DNA from: Gp1-AA133 sp963850425
GTDB taxonomy: Bacteria > Acidobacteriota > Terriglobia > Terriglobales > Acidobacteriaceae
Assembly: GCA_963850425.1 (NCBI GenBank)
Contig: CAWKLF010000007.1
Coordinates: 868,001-932,000, forward strand
Direction: 5' to 3'
Length of the DNA: 64,000 nt
Shown: one piece after another, positions 8,452-16,325 of the stretch
Numbering within the stretch: position 1 is the stretch's first letter
Layout of the letters: each line of letters starts with the position of its first letter
Position numbers and translations under genes: made by a program
The notes under the pieces: model-generated
Told to the model about the DNA's origin: nothing
Seen by the model: the letters and a program-made list of their open reading frames with translations, nothing else
Databases searched by the model: none

Positions 8452-9126
8452 TTATTTTTTAACCCTGGCCATTTCGTAATGGGCCTTTTTCACGTCCCCA
8501 TTTGCCTGCCCGATGCCTTCATCCAGGGCAAGCTTCACCGAACAGCCATCGGCCCCCATCCAGATGGTGCCCTTCTCAAAACTACCTCCGCCGAAGAGCA
8601 CCTCGAACTTTCGTTTGTCCGCGGAATTGGCGCTTGCAGTGTCTATCGAATATTTGGTGGTGCTGTAGTTGTTCACCGCATCCGCGCCTTGGTTGACGAC
8701 TGCGGAAGTGCCGTTGAGCGAATCGAGCCTCGAAGACATCGCAGTGATGTTCATGCCCGAAAGGTCCAGCACCGCACGGTCCCAGCTCGTCTCATCCGAT
8801 CGCGCGCCGTGGTAGGAATGAGAGCCCGACTTGTCTTTGATCGTGATGGCCATGTCTTGGGCCGTGATGTCCGCTTCCTTGTCCACCGAGGTGGATGCAT
8901 CGGTGTAAACATAGGAATAATGGAATGATTCCGGCGGGTTGTTAATGCGGTCGCCAACGCACATCACATCAATGCGGGTGCCAGCGTTGTTGGAGGCTGC
9001 TGCCGCGCCTGCTTCCCGTCCGCCTGATGACGCCGGACTGGAATTGCACGCGGAGGCAGTGATCAGCGCGAAACCAATCCAGGGATACACCCACAACTCC
9101 CGAAACCATCGTCTTGTTCGCTCCAT
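8452..9126 (-). CDS. lipoprotein, paralogue of the preceding gene product
   Basis: 224 residues: a membrane helix ending in LITASACNSS, a likely lipobox with Cys at about residue 27, then a Ser/Ala/Gly-rich linker and a compact domain. It shares with the protein encoded at 9167-9811 the signature NPPESFHY near residue 63, KYSIDTA, FEKGTIW and a late Gly-Cys (GADGCSVKLALDEG). The two are tandem paralogues. Conserved cysteines at VMCVGD and DGCS could form a disulfide. Function unknown. It is the last gene of a six-gene run of exported proteins, 40 bp after its paralogue. Confidence 0.78.
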   Translation of the reverse strand: MERTRRWFRELWVYPWIGFALITASACNSSPASSGGREAGAAAASNNAGTRIDVMCVGDRINNPPESFHYSYVYTDASTSVDKEADITAQDMAITIKDKSGSHSYHGARSDETSWDRAVLDLSGMNITAMSSRLDSLNGTSAVVNQGADAVNNYSTTKYSIDTASANSADKRKFEVLFGGGSFEKGTIWMGADGCSVKLALDEGIGQANGDVKKAHYEMARVKK

Positions 9127-9166
9127 GTTCCGCTCCTTTGTCGCCGCCTGGAATCGACAACTCTTC

Positions 9167-9811
9167 TTATTGTTTCTTGATCATCGCCTCTTCGTAGTGA
9201 GTCTTCCCGGCCAGACTGCCATCCTTCGAATGCAGTTCCTCGTCCAGAACGATGCGAACCGGACATCCCTGCGCCGTCACCCACACGGATCCCTTCTCAA
9301 AGCCTTGGGGACCCAAGATGCTTTTATAGAGCGTCTGTTCTGTCGCAGTGCCGCGCGCAGTGTCGATCGAATACTTGACGGTGTTGTAGCTGTTCACGCC
9401 TGTTTCCGGCCCCTCGTTGACCACGGCCGAGGTGTTGCGCACCGTCGCAAAGAGGCTGGCCATTCGCCCAACTGCCATTAGATTGGAAGAGACTTCCCGG
9501 GGCGTGCCGTGGAACTGTTGGGGCGTGGGCAGTGAACTGTTCGAGAAGCTGCCGTCGATCTGTTGCGGCGTAACATCCGCTTGTTCTTCCCAAGGGTTGT
9601 CGGATTCTGCTTTGAAGGCGTAGTGGAAAGATTCCGGCGGATTCTGAATATGGTCGATGACACAGTTGAGATCAATGTCCGGACCGGCGCTGCTCTTTGC
9701 TGGGCTAAGATTCTTTTGCGCTGATCCAGATCCCGGATCCACCGCTTTAGACGGGGCGGAGTTGCAGCCCCAAATCGAGATGAGTGCCAGCGCTACGACA
9801 CAATGTCTCAT
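9167..9811 (-). CDS. lipoprotein, tandem paralogue
   Basis: 214 residues from the ATG at 9811 (MRHCVVALALISIWGC), which has GGAGAG eight bases upstream. An in-frame ATG at 9841 is less likely because it lacks this site. The lipobox is SIWGC at residue 16. The domain shows NPPESFHYAF, KYSIDTARG, FEKGSVWVTAQGC and VRIVLDEEL, matching the neighbour at 8452-9126 throughout. The conserved Cys pair (LNCVID and AQGCPV) is retained. Function unknown; probably anchored in the inner or outer membrane facing the periplasm. It lies 92 bp behind the OmpA-family gene. Confidence 0.8.
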   Translation of the reverse strand: MRHCVVALALISIWGCNSAPSKAVDPGSGSAQKNLSPAKSSAGPDIDLNCVIDHIQNPPESFHYAFKAESDNPWEEQADVTPQQIDGSFSNSSLPTPQQFHGTPREVSSNLMAVGRMASLFATVRNTSAVVNEGPETGVNSYNTVKYSIDTARGTATEQTLYKSILGPQGFEKGSVWVTAQGCPVRIVLDEELHSKDGSLAGKTHYEEAMIKKQ

Positions 9812-9903
9812 CGGCGTCTCTCCATATATGAGCAAGCTCATCGATGTTCTCCTCTACTCCGGGATTCCAGATCTGAAATGTCCAATCGGGACCGATCTAG
9901 CAA

Positions 9904-11577
9904 TTACCTCTGCGCGGTTGCAATCTCTACCCGACGATTCAGGGCCCGGCCATTCGCGCTGGCGTTATCCGCGACCGGACGGCTCGCACCAAACCCCTGG
10001 GAAGCAAGGCGACTCCCATCCACCCCGTGCGCCTTCAGCCACGCAATAACCGAGGCGGCACGACTCTGCGAGAGCGTTTGGTTGTGCTCGCCGTTTCCTT
10101 GATTGTCAGTGTGTCCGGCGATGACCCAACGCGATCCTGGATGGTTGTTAATCAGTCCAAGCACGGCCTCGAGCGCCGGCTTGCTATCCGGTCTGAGCGT
10201 GGCGGAATCGGTGTCGAAATGAATTCCGTAAAGAGCAGCCGATCCGGTTTGCGCGATCGTCTTCTCGAGGGCAGACGTGCCTTCTTCATGACGGTGCAAC
10301 TGTATTTCGGCGTGTCCGCTCTGCCCGGCCACGACGTCTGCTGCTGCCGAATTGGCATCGTAGCCCGGTGCTACCGCTGTCGCGACGACCAACCCCGCAG
10401 GCAACCCGCCCAACTCGCAATTTCCATTTGCATCCGTTGAGGCAGATTGAAGGGCAGCGGTTACGGTCGCGCCAGCAATGGGCGTGTTCTTGTCCCAGTC
10501 TTTCACCGTAACTGCGACTGAAACCACGTACTGGAATTTTCGTGGATTCACGAGGATGCGGACGAAATCGACTCCGTACCCATCTTGCGCATGAGTACTG
10601 GGGTCATCAATCAGAAGCTTCACTGTGCCGGATTGCAGCAACGGGAAATACTCCGGCAGCAGATTGACCGAGATCAGCTTGCCAATAGGTCCGGTCTGTT
10701 CGAGCGCATTCAACACTTGCTCGAGGCTTGGTATGCGAGTGCCGTTCAAGCTGGCCTGGAAATGGGAGTGGAACGATGGCGCCTGGAAGTCATCCACGAA
10801 AATCTGGAAGAGAACGGCATCGATCTTAGCGGGCAGAGCGCCTACCGGAATCACTATAGGCTGCGGCATAGAATCCTGGCGGTTCTTGCAGGAAGACGCA
10901 TCCAAAGGGTCGATACAGGGACGCAGAATTGTGCTGGTATATCCGTCGCCGGCAAACGGATGCTCGGCGAAGTCAGACTTAGTTACGGCTGAACCTAACA
11001 AGATTCGATCTGTGCCGTCAGGCTCCCCTGGCTTAGGCGGCCACGGAAACGGATGCGCAGGCGTGGACTTTCCGGAGAACGGATCGTAGTTTTTAGGCCA
11101 GCCGAACCCCAGATTGTTGATGTCTCCCGTGCGTACGACAAGATCTGCTTCTGGGCTATTCTCAGTCCGTTCGTAGCGCATAGCCCAGTCGTGGGCTGGA
11201 TCTCCGTTGGATGCAACGGGCGCGGCCGGACTACCCAAGTCTGCTGGTGCGCTGTCTGCAGAGGCGGGCCCCGCAGAATTCGCTGGCGTTGTAGAGGGAG
11301 CCGACGCGGAAATCGCGGGAGGGGAATGCTTATCGCTTGTCCGGTCCACTCCAAGGTCATCCGTTGCTTTGGGAGGCACGCTCCCTTTGCGTGCAGGCTC
11401 CGTTCCTGACTTTGGCTTGTCCCGATGAGCCGCATTGGTGCAGCCTCCCATTGCCACTAAAAGCATGAGCGCAAGGCAAGCGGCGCCTATCAGAACGAGC
11501 CTGGCGAACGCGTGGACCAGAGCCTCAGAAGTCGGAGGTTCCAGTCGTAATGGCGGACTTATCTTCGGAGTACTCAC
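9904..11577 (-). CDS. OmpA-family peptidoglycan-associated lipoprotein with CNA-B-like domain
   Basis: 557 residues from a GTG at 11577, one base after the stop codon of the preceding gene, with GGAGAG upstream; this start avoids a 160-bp overlap. A membrane segment ends LLVAMGGC, a lipobox. A low-complexity Pro/Ser/Ala stretch follows, then a domain of about 200 residues. Next is a CNA-B-like beta-sandwich (TVKDWDKNTPIAGATVTAAL). The C-terminal OmpA domain has YGIHFDTDSATLRPDS, VIAGHTDNQGNGEHNQTLSQ and LNRRVEIA. OmpA domains bind peptidoglycan, so the protein probably ties the cell wall to a membrane. Within the six-gene run it is the only member with a recognisable anchoring role. Confidence 0.87.
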   Translation of the reverse strand: MSTPKISPPLRLEPPTSEALVHAFARLVLIGAACLALMLLVAMGGCTNAAHRDKPKSGTEPARKGSVPPKATDDLGVDRTSDKHSPPAISASAPSTTPANSAGPASADSAPADLGSPAAPVASNGDPAHDWAMRYERTENSPEADLVVRTGDINNLGFGWPKNYDPFSGKSTPAHPFPWPPKPGEPDGTDRILLGSAVTKSDFAEHPFAGDGYTSTILRPCIDPLDASSCKNRQDSMPQPIVIPVGALPAKIDAVLFQIFVDDFQAPSFHSHFQASLNGTRIPSLEQVLNALEQTGPIGKLISVNLLPEYFPLLQSGTVKLLIDDPSTHAQDGYGVDFVRILVNPRKFQYVVSVAVTVKDWDKNTPIAGATVTAALQSASTDANGNCELGGLPAGLVVATAVAPGYDANSAAADVVAGQSGHAEIQLHRHEEGTSALEKTIAQTGSAALYGIHFDTDSATLRPDSKPALEAVLGLINNHPGSRWVIAGHTDNQGNGEHNQTLSQSRAASVIAWLKAHGVDGSRLASQGFGASRPVADNASANGRALNRRVEIATAQR

Positions 11578-11578
11578 G

Positions 11579-13039
11579 CTATTTCTCTCCGCAGATGTTG
11601 ACATCAGGCTCACGTGTGACAAATTCCTTCTTCGCGAACACGATTTCTTTGTCGACGCCCTTGATGCCAAGCAGATAAACATCCGCGCCGCCTTTAAACT
11701 CAAGCAAAAGACGCGTGAGTTTGCAGGGAACCATTGCAAGGGACCCCGCGGCTGTCATTGTTCCGACAGCCACGGTCTGGACTGAGGCCGATGCATCCGT
11801 CTTAAAGGTGGGGTCAATCTTCTTTTTTGCCCACTTACCGGCTGCGGTCTTGGCCAGGAAGTCAACCATGGCATCGCCCATCTGCGACGGAAAAGCTTCC
11901 TGCAGCACATCCATTGCAGATCCGGGACCAAGGCTCAGTGTGATTTTCGGAGCAGCCATTCCAATCAGGATGGCGTGCGGGGCCAGCGACGCAGTAGTGA
12001 TGTGCTCGAATTTGCCAGTGCCGTCAATAGAGCCACTCGCTTGCGAGTTGCCACCTTTTATTTGGAAGCCTTCATCGCCACTGTAGGTAATGCGAAAAGA
12101 TCCGCTGGCTGCTTCTTTCTTTGCCCCGAAGCCCGGTTTGAGAATCAGGTTCGCGTTAATGGTGAGCATGAAAGGGATGCCGGCAATCGGCATCGGTATC
12201 TTCGCGAGCGGCGGCAATTTGATATTGGGCTTGTCAATACCGGCAACCTCACCCTCTCCCCGCGTCGCGGCATACTCTACATTCGTCTCTCCGTTCAACC
12301 CCTTGGCGACGTAGGAGAAGTTGTCAAGGCTACCAGGAGAAACTTGAATATCGGCGGAGCTCAGGAAATCCTGCAGGTGTCCTTTGGAAGACACCATCAC
12401 GCTCATGCCCTGGTAGCTGCGGGATACCTTGAGAGCGATCTCAAGCCGGTTTGAACCGGGCGTTACGCTCATCGTCGTATCCCACCCGTCAACTTTTCCC
12501 GAGTAGGAAAACTCCCTGCCCGCCGCGTACACCGTGCTCGGTGGTATCCACCATGCCAGAGATCCCGGGGGCAGGGACGGGTGCGGCTCGCTGGCCTGTG
12601 CGAACAAAGAAGCGAATTGGATGGGCGCATCCCACTTTAAGTGCCCTTGCTGGATGAAATCAGTCAAGGATGCATAGTCGGTGCCGACGATGATGAGCTT
12701 GTCTTTCCTGGCTATCGCCAGGACCTTCTGCACGGCCACGTTTTCAAGGAACAGAATCTGGCCTTCATGAAGGTTCTGGATGCGCTGGTCGGAATCGTCA
12801 AAAACGAAGATGTTTCCATCGGAGCCGACACTCTTCAGAATGCGCCTGGTGGTTGCCTCATCAATGCGAACGGTGTTGCTGGTCAGAGTGATGTCGGCAA
12901 CGGTCCCTGAAAGTTCCCGAAGGTCGCGGAATGGTCGGGCAACCGGGATGCCAAACTCCGTTGGCGGCGGCGCGCTCTTCTTCGAACAGGCAAGCAGTCC
13001 GGCGAGTAAGAGGAGACAGCAACAAAGTGTTGGTTTCAT
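11579..13039 (-). CDS. lipoprotein of unknown function
   Basis: 486 residues. The signal MKPTLCCCLLLLAGLLACSKK has a lipobox LLAC at residue 18. The rest is a single long exported region without a motif I can name; it is rich in beta-type sequence and has a C-terminal Cys (VNICGEK). The sequence FGIPVARPFRDLRELSGTVA near the start and YLLGIKGVDKEIVFAKKEF near the end are candidates for conserved blocks. Its stop codon is one base before the start of the OmpA-family gene, so the two are very likely translated together and may form a complex. Confidence 0.78.
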   Translation of the reverse strand: MKPTLCCCLLLLAGLLACSKKSAPPPTEFGIPVARPFRDLRELSGTVADITLTSNTVRIDEATTRRILKSVGSDGNIFVFDDSDQRIQNLHEGQILFLENVAVQKVLAIARKDKLIIVGTDYASLTDFIQQGHLKWDAPIQFASLFAQASEPHPSLPPGSLAWWIPPSTVYAAGREFSYSGKVDGWDTTMSVTPGSNRLEIALKVSRSYQGMSVMVSSKGHLQDFLSSADIQVSPGSLDNFSYVAKGLNGETNVEYAATRGEGEVAGIDKPNIKLPPLAKIPMPIAGIPFMLTINANLILKPGFGAKKEAASGSFRITYSGDEGFQIKGGNSQASGSIDGTGKFEHITTASLAPHAILIGMAAPKITLSLGPGSAMDVLQEAFPSQMGDAMVDFLAKTAAGKWAKKKIDPTFKTDASASVQTVAVGTMTAAGSLAMVPCKLTRLLLEFKGGADVYLLGIKGVDKEIVFAKKEFVTREPDVNICGEK

Positions 13040-13083
13040 AGAGGCCTTGCTCCCGAGTTCCCTGCTGCTGGATTTCTGTAGTG

Positions 13084-14136
13084 CTATTCCGCGTCGTCCG
13101 AAATTTGGAAGGTCCAGAGCGCGTCGAACATCAGCCCGTCACCTTGCGCCCGCGCCACATCGCCGCCAGAAAACTTCTTGTCTTTCGAAGTCGGCCGAAG
13201 CACGACAGCGTATTCGCCCGGCTGCAACTGCGAAGCGGGCGACACGTTGTACTTCCCCGCCTCCAGTTTTTCCGAGTGCGCCGCCACCCGCTCTTCGAGG
13301 AAATGCGAGTACATTTGCCAGTCGGCGGCGGGACTGGAACGCTCATCGGCCTTGCCTTGCGTCGCACCGACAATTCGGCAAGCGTTCTGCGCCGGCGTGA
13401 GCTTTACGATCGCGGGTTCGTAATCGTCGGCCTTAATTCCTATCGCGCGAGAAAAATCCACGGCAAAAGTGGGCGAAACGGTTTGCAGAATGTTGGTTGA
13501 AGCAGGAACTGGAACTCCCCAGACGTAGGTCACCGTCGACGTGCGATGCGACAGAACACCGGAAAAGACGCTGCCCGCCTGCTGCACCGCCGTATTACCA
13601 ACTGCGGAATTGACATGGGAAGCGACGCCGTACGCGGCGGTGTTGATGCCACTCTGCATCGCTTGCGTGACGGCAGAGTCGGCAGCAAGACTCTTCATCG
13701 ATGACGGCTTTGTCTTGGTTTCGGCCAGTTGCGTTTTCTCAAGAGGCAGTTCTCGCGCCGCGCCACCATTTGTGACGTAGAGCTTGGGCATGTGCGATTT
13801 GGAGACTGGAACGGCGACGGACGCGTCGGGCGTCGATACAGCGCTTGGTTTCGGCAACGAGTCGGTTGCTGCCCCCTTGTTGGACGCCGCAATCATCGCG
13901 TTCAGCTCGTTCTCGGTCACGCCCGATTTTTGCAGCCGGATCAGCTCGGTTGTGGAGGTATTGAATTTTGAGGAACGCGCCTGGATCGCCGAAACCACCA
14001 CCGTCTCCGGCATCTTGTTCTTGACCATCGTGATGACGTCGTCATTGGTCATTGGTTTCTGCGATTGCTGGGCTGTTGAGAAGGTCTGGGCCAGCACAAC
14101 CATTGCGGTCACAAAAATTAAGATCCGTTTTCGCAT
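13084..14136 (-). CDS. secreted protein of unknown function
   Basis: 350 residues with a cleavable-type signal MRKRILIFVTAMVVLAQTFSTAQQ. An N-terminal helical segment of about 60 residues (TNDDVITMVKNKMPETVVVS, then FNTSTTELIRLQKSGVTENE) is the pattern seen at the start of many Acidobacteriota exported hypothetical proteins. A long linker and a C-terminal beta-rich part (LQPGEYAVVLRP) follow. The ATG at 14136 has GAGGGCGGA upstream. Third of six co-directional exported genes: 69 bp from the gene before it and 44 bp from the next. Confidence 0.78.
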   Translation of the reverse strand: MRKRILIFVTAMVVLAQTFSTAQQSQKPMTNDDVITMVKNKMPETVVVSAIQARSSKFNTSTTELIRLQKSGVTENELNAMIAASNKGAATDSLPKPSAVSTPDASVAVPVSKSHMPKLYVTNGGAARELPLEKTQLAETKTKPSSMKSLAADSAVTQAMQSGINTAAYGVASHVNSAVGNTAVQQAGSVFSGVLSHRTSTVTYVWGVPVPASTNILQTVSPTFAVDFSRAIGIKADDYEPAIVKLTPAQNACRIVGATQGKADERSSPAADWQMYSHFLEERVAAHSEKLEAGKYNVSPASQLQPGEYAVVLRPTSKDKKFSGGDVARAQGDGLMFDALWTFQISDDAE

Positions 14137-14205
14137 TCCGCCCTCACTTCCCTTGGTTCGCGATCCGCTTGTCGTCTTTAACGTGTTCTATGTTGCTTCC
14201 AGGTG

Positions 14206-16020
14206 TCAGTTCATGGCTTGAGTTGGGATAGTGATTTCCCGTGCTTTCGCCCCGCTCCAGTCCGAGCTGAAGCGATGAAATCCATACTGGGCGATCGTGT
14301 GATAGGTCGACCCCACCCACGCGTCAGCCTTCATCGAACTCATGTTCCAGTTATCGCCGCCGGAGCCGCCGGTGAATGTGCCGAAGAGCGTGATGCTTTT
14401 GATCTGGTCCAGGGTCACAGCCCGACTCAAAAGGACCTCGGCGCCTTTCGTGCTTCCGTCTGGCCACCTATCGTTGTGATTGACATTCGGCTCGGATTGG
14501 CTCGTCCCGTCTGCGAAATGGATGGTGATATCCAGATTGTCCTTCCCGCCGCGAAGGTCGTCATTTCCGGTCCAGAAGGTGAACGCGATCATGCTGACCA
14601 GGTTTGCAGACGGGCATCCCGCTCCCGGTTGCGCATTGATGTCGAGCGATGGATAGCTGCCTGTGAATCGGTGGGTGCCGAAGGAGGCGATTGGCACATT
14701 GATGCCTTTTCCCAGCCCGAAGGCCTGGAACTGCGCCAGGTCCCAGTTGTCTTCGCTCTTGATTCCTTGCGCTGCGTAAATCGGCGCAAGTGCCGGTCCA
14801 ACCGGGGTGGCGGTCGCACCCATTGCTCCTGAAGAAGGAGGGGTGTAACCGGCTTGCGCTGAGTGAACCAACCGAATCATCTTGATCTGGTTTGGCGCAA
14901 CCGGGTTCTTCAACGGAACGCTCACGACGTTCGTGGTGTTGTTTCCCCAATTCGCTCCCTGGTTCACATTGTTGGCAATTTGCATCGCGCCGTCAGCAAA
15001 GTGAACCTCAACGTCCAGGTTGTTCTGCCCACCCCGAAGATCATCGTTTCCCGTCCGAATCCTGAGTTGTAGTTGGTTTACGGTGCATCCTTGGCTCGTC
15101 GTCGTAATGCGCTGAGGACTGAGGGTGGCGTGGGCCGCCGGAGTGAACGTTCCTTCGGCGGAAATCGTTCGCGGTGGCAGGGGCTGCGGATTTAGTTCCA
15201 CTTTTGCCGGCGCTGCAGTAGTAAGGGCGGGGGGTATTGCTCCCCTATTCCCCAGCTGCCCTCCGTTTGCCGACTGCAATAGGGTTGGCGATGCTGCACC
15301 TGCCAGCATCCCCTGCTGGGGCGGGTTGGAAAGCATTCCTCTTTGCGAGCCAGAGTTGGCAGGGGTGAGTCCCCCGCTGGCATCGCCCAACGGCGGCCGC
15401 GGCGCGGTGTGCATCGCAAAATTTACGTCGTACGCCATGTTCTGACAGGAACCCCAGTGCGCAAGCAGATCGGACAGCCCGGGATTCGTGATCTGCGGCA
15501 GCATGTTGCACTGCGCGTTGATGATCTTGACTGGGCCAACGGTCGCGAACTGAGGTACAGCTGCGGGTGAAAACACCTGCGGTTGAGTGACCTCGAGCTT
15601 GACTTGCAGGTCGGGGCCGACAGGCACATGGTTATACCCATACGTGCACACGTCGTACATCTCGACCTTGCCACCGGCCAGGAACTCTTTTACCCGTCCC
15701 ACATATTTGAAATTGTTGGTGAGTGTCGCTAATGGCGTGTAGGCGACCAAAGGGCCACCTGAAGAGCTTCCGACCGCCACCGTGACCGCCAACCCGCTGC
15801 AACTACCCGCAGGGACGTGGGAGAAATGGCTCGCATCCCAGTACACAAAGCCCTCGATGGTGCCCGCTGTGCTCTCGGGATGGTCTGCAGGCGGTCGGTG
15901 CGCAACCGGCGCAGCGATGGTGCGATTCGGCATAGGTGCCGTAGGTGACACCCGTTGCGCCGAAGCGGGCATATTCACCAGGATTGTGAGCAGGCAAATT
16001 GCACTGAACAACGTTCGCAT
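14206..16020 (-). CDS. secreted protein with two TGNDDLRGG beta modules
   Basis: 604 residues with signal MRTLFSAICLLTILVNMPASAQ; GGTGGA precedes the ATG. The first 200 residues form an unrecognised domain containing several Cys (SCSGL, VCTYGYNH, AQCNML, GSCQNM). The C-terminal half has two similar modules of about 140 residues, each opening with a Cys, then TGNDDLRGGQNNLDVEVHFA (module 1) or TGNDDLRGGKDNLDITIHFA (module 2). Each continues to a DNWDL/DNWNM motif and then a FGTHRFTG/YGFHRFSS motif. The Asp/Asn cluster looks suited to calcium. Probably an adhesion- or carbohydrate-binding type beta-sandwich (inference). It is first in the six-gene run and its promoter should lie in the 305 bp behind it. 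Confidence 0.78.
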   Translation of the reverse strand: MRTLFSAICLLTILVNMPASAQRVSPTAPMPNRTIAAPVAHRPPADHPESTAGTIEGFVYWDASHFSHVPAGSCSGLAVTVAVGSSSGGPLVAYTPLATLTNNFKYVGRVKEFLAGGKVEMYDVCTYGYNHVPVGPDLQVKLEVTQPQVFSPAAVPQFATVGPVKIINAQCNMLPQITNPGLSDLLAHWGSCQNMAYDVNFAMHTAPRPPLGDASGGLTPANSGSQRGMLSNPPQQGMLAGAASPTLLQSANGGQLGNRGAIPPALTTAAPAKVELNPQPLPPRTISAEGTFTPAAHATLSPQRITTTSQGCTVNQLQLRIRTGNDDLRGGQNNLDVEVHFADGAMQIANNVNQGANWGNNTTNVVSVPLKNPVAPNQIKMIRLVHSAQAGYTPPSSGAMGATATPVGPALAPIYAAQGIKSEDNWDLAQFQAFGLGKGINVPIASFGTHRFTGSYPSLDINAQPGAGCPSANLVSMIAFTFWTGNDDLRGGKDNLDITIHFADGTSQSEPNVNHNDRWPDGSTKGAEVLLSRAVTLDQIKSITLFGTFTGGSGGDNWNMSSMKADAWVGSTYHTIAQYGFHRFSSDWSGAKAREITIPTQAMN

Positions 16021-16325
16021 GTCTGTTCCACCCCCGGAACTGCGCCATGAATAAACTGGGGGTGGCCGCCGATCAAAGGAAACGCAAATTAAACGGAGCT
16101 GTCACACTAACTGTCGTGACCTGAATGCTTTGCAAGGGTCGATGACACAGAGGAATGTCCAGTAGGTGAAGAGATAAGCCCTTCTGCGATCGACATTCGA
16201 AGGCCGAAGTCACTTCCAGCGGACCAACCATCCCGTCTGAACGGAATGCAGGCAGACTTTCGAGGGAGGATTCCTTACCCAACCTGAGGTGAGGCCCTGA
16301 ATAAAATCCACACCTAACGAAAGCT
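16021..16325. other. 305-bp intergenic region before the exported-protein operon
   Basis: No gene is supported here. It separates the stop of the CadC-like regulator from the first exported-protein gene on the same strand, so it should contain that operon's promoter and any regulator site. I found no clear palindrome or terminator hairpin. Confidence 0.4.
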
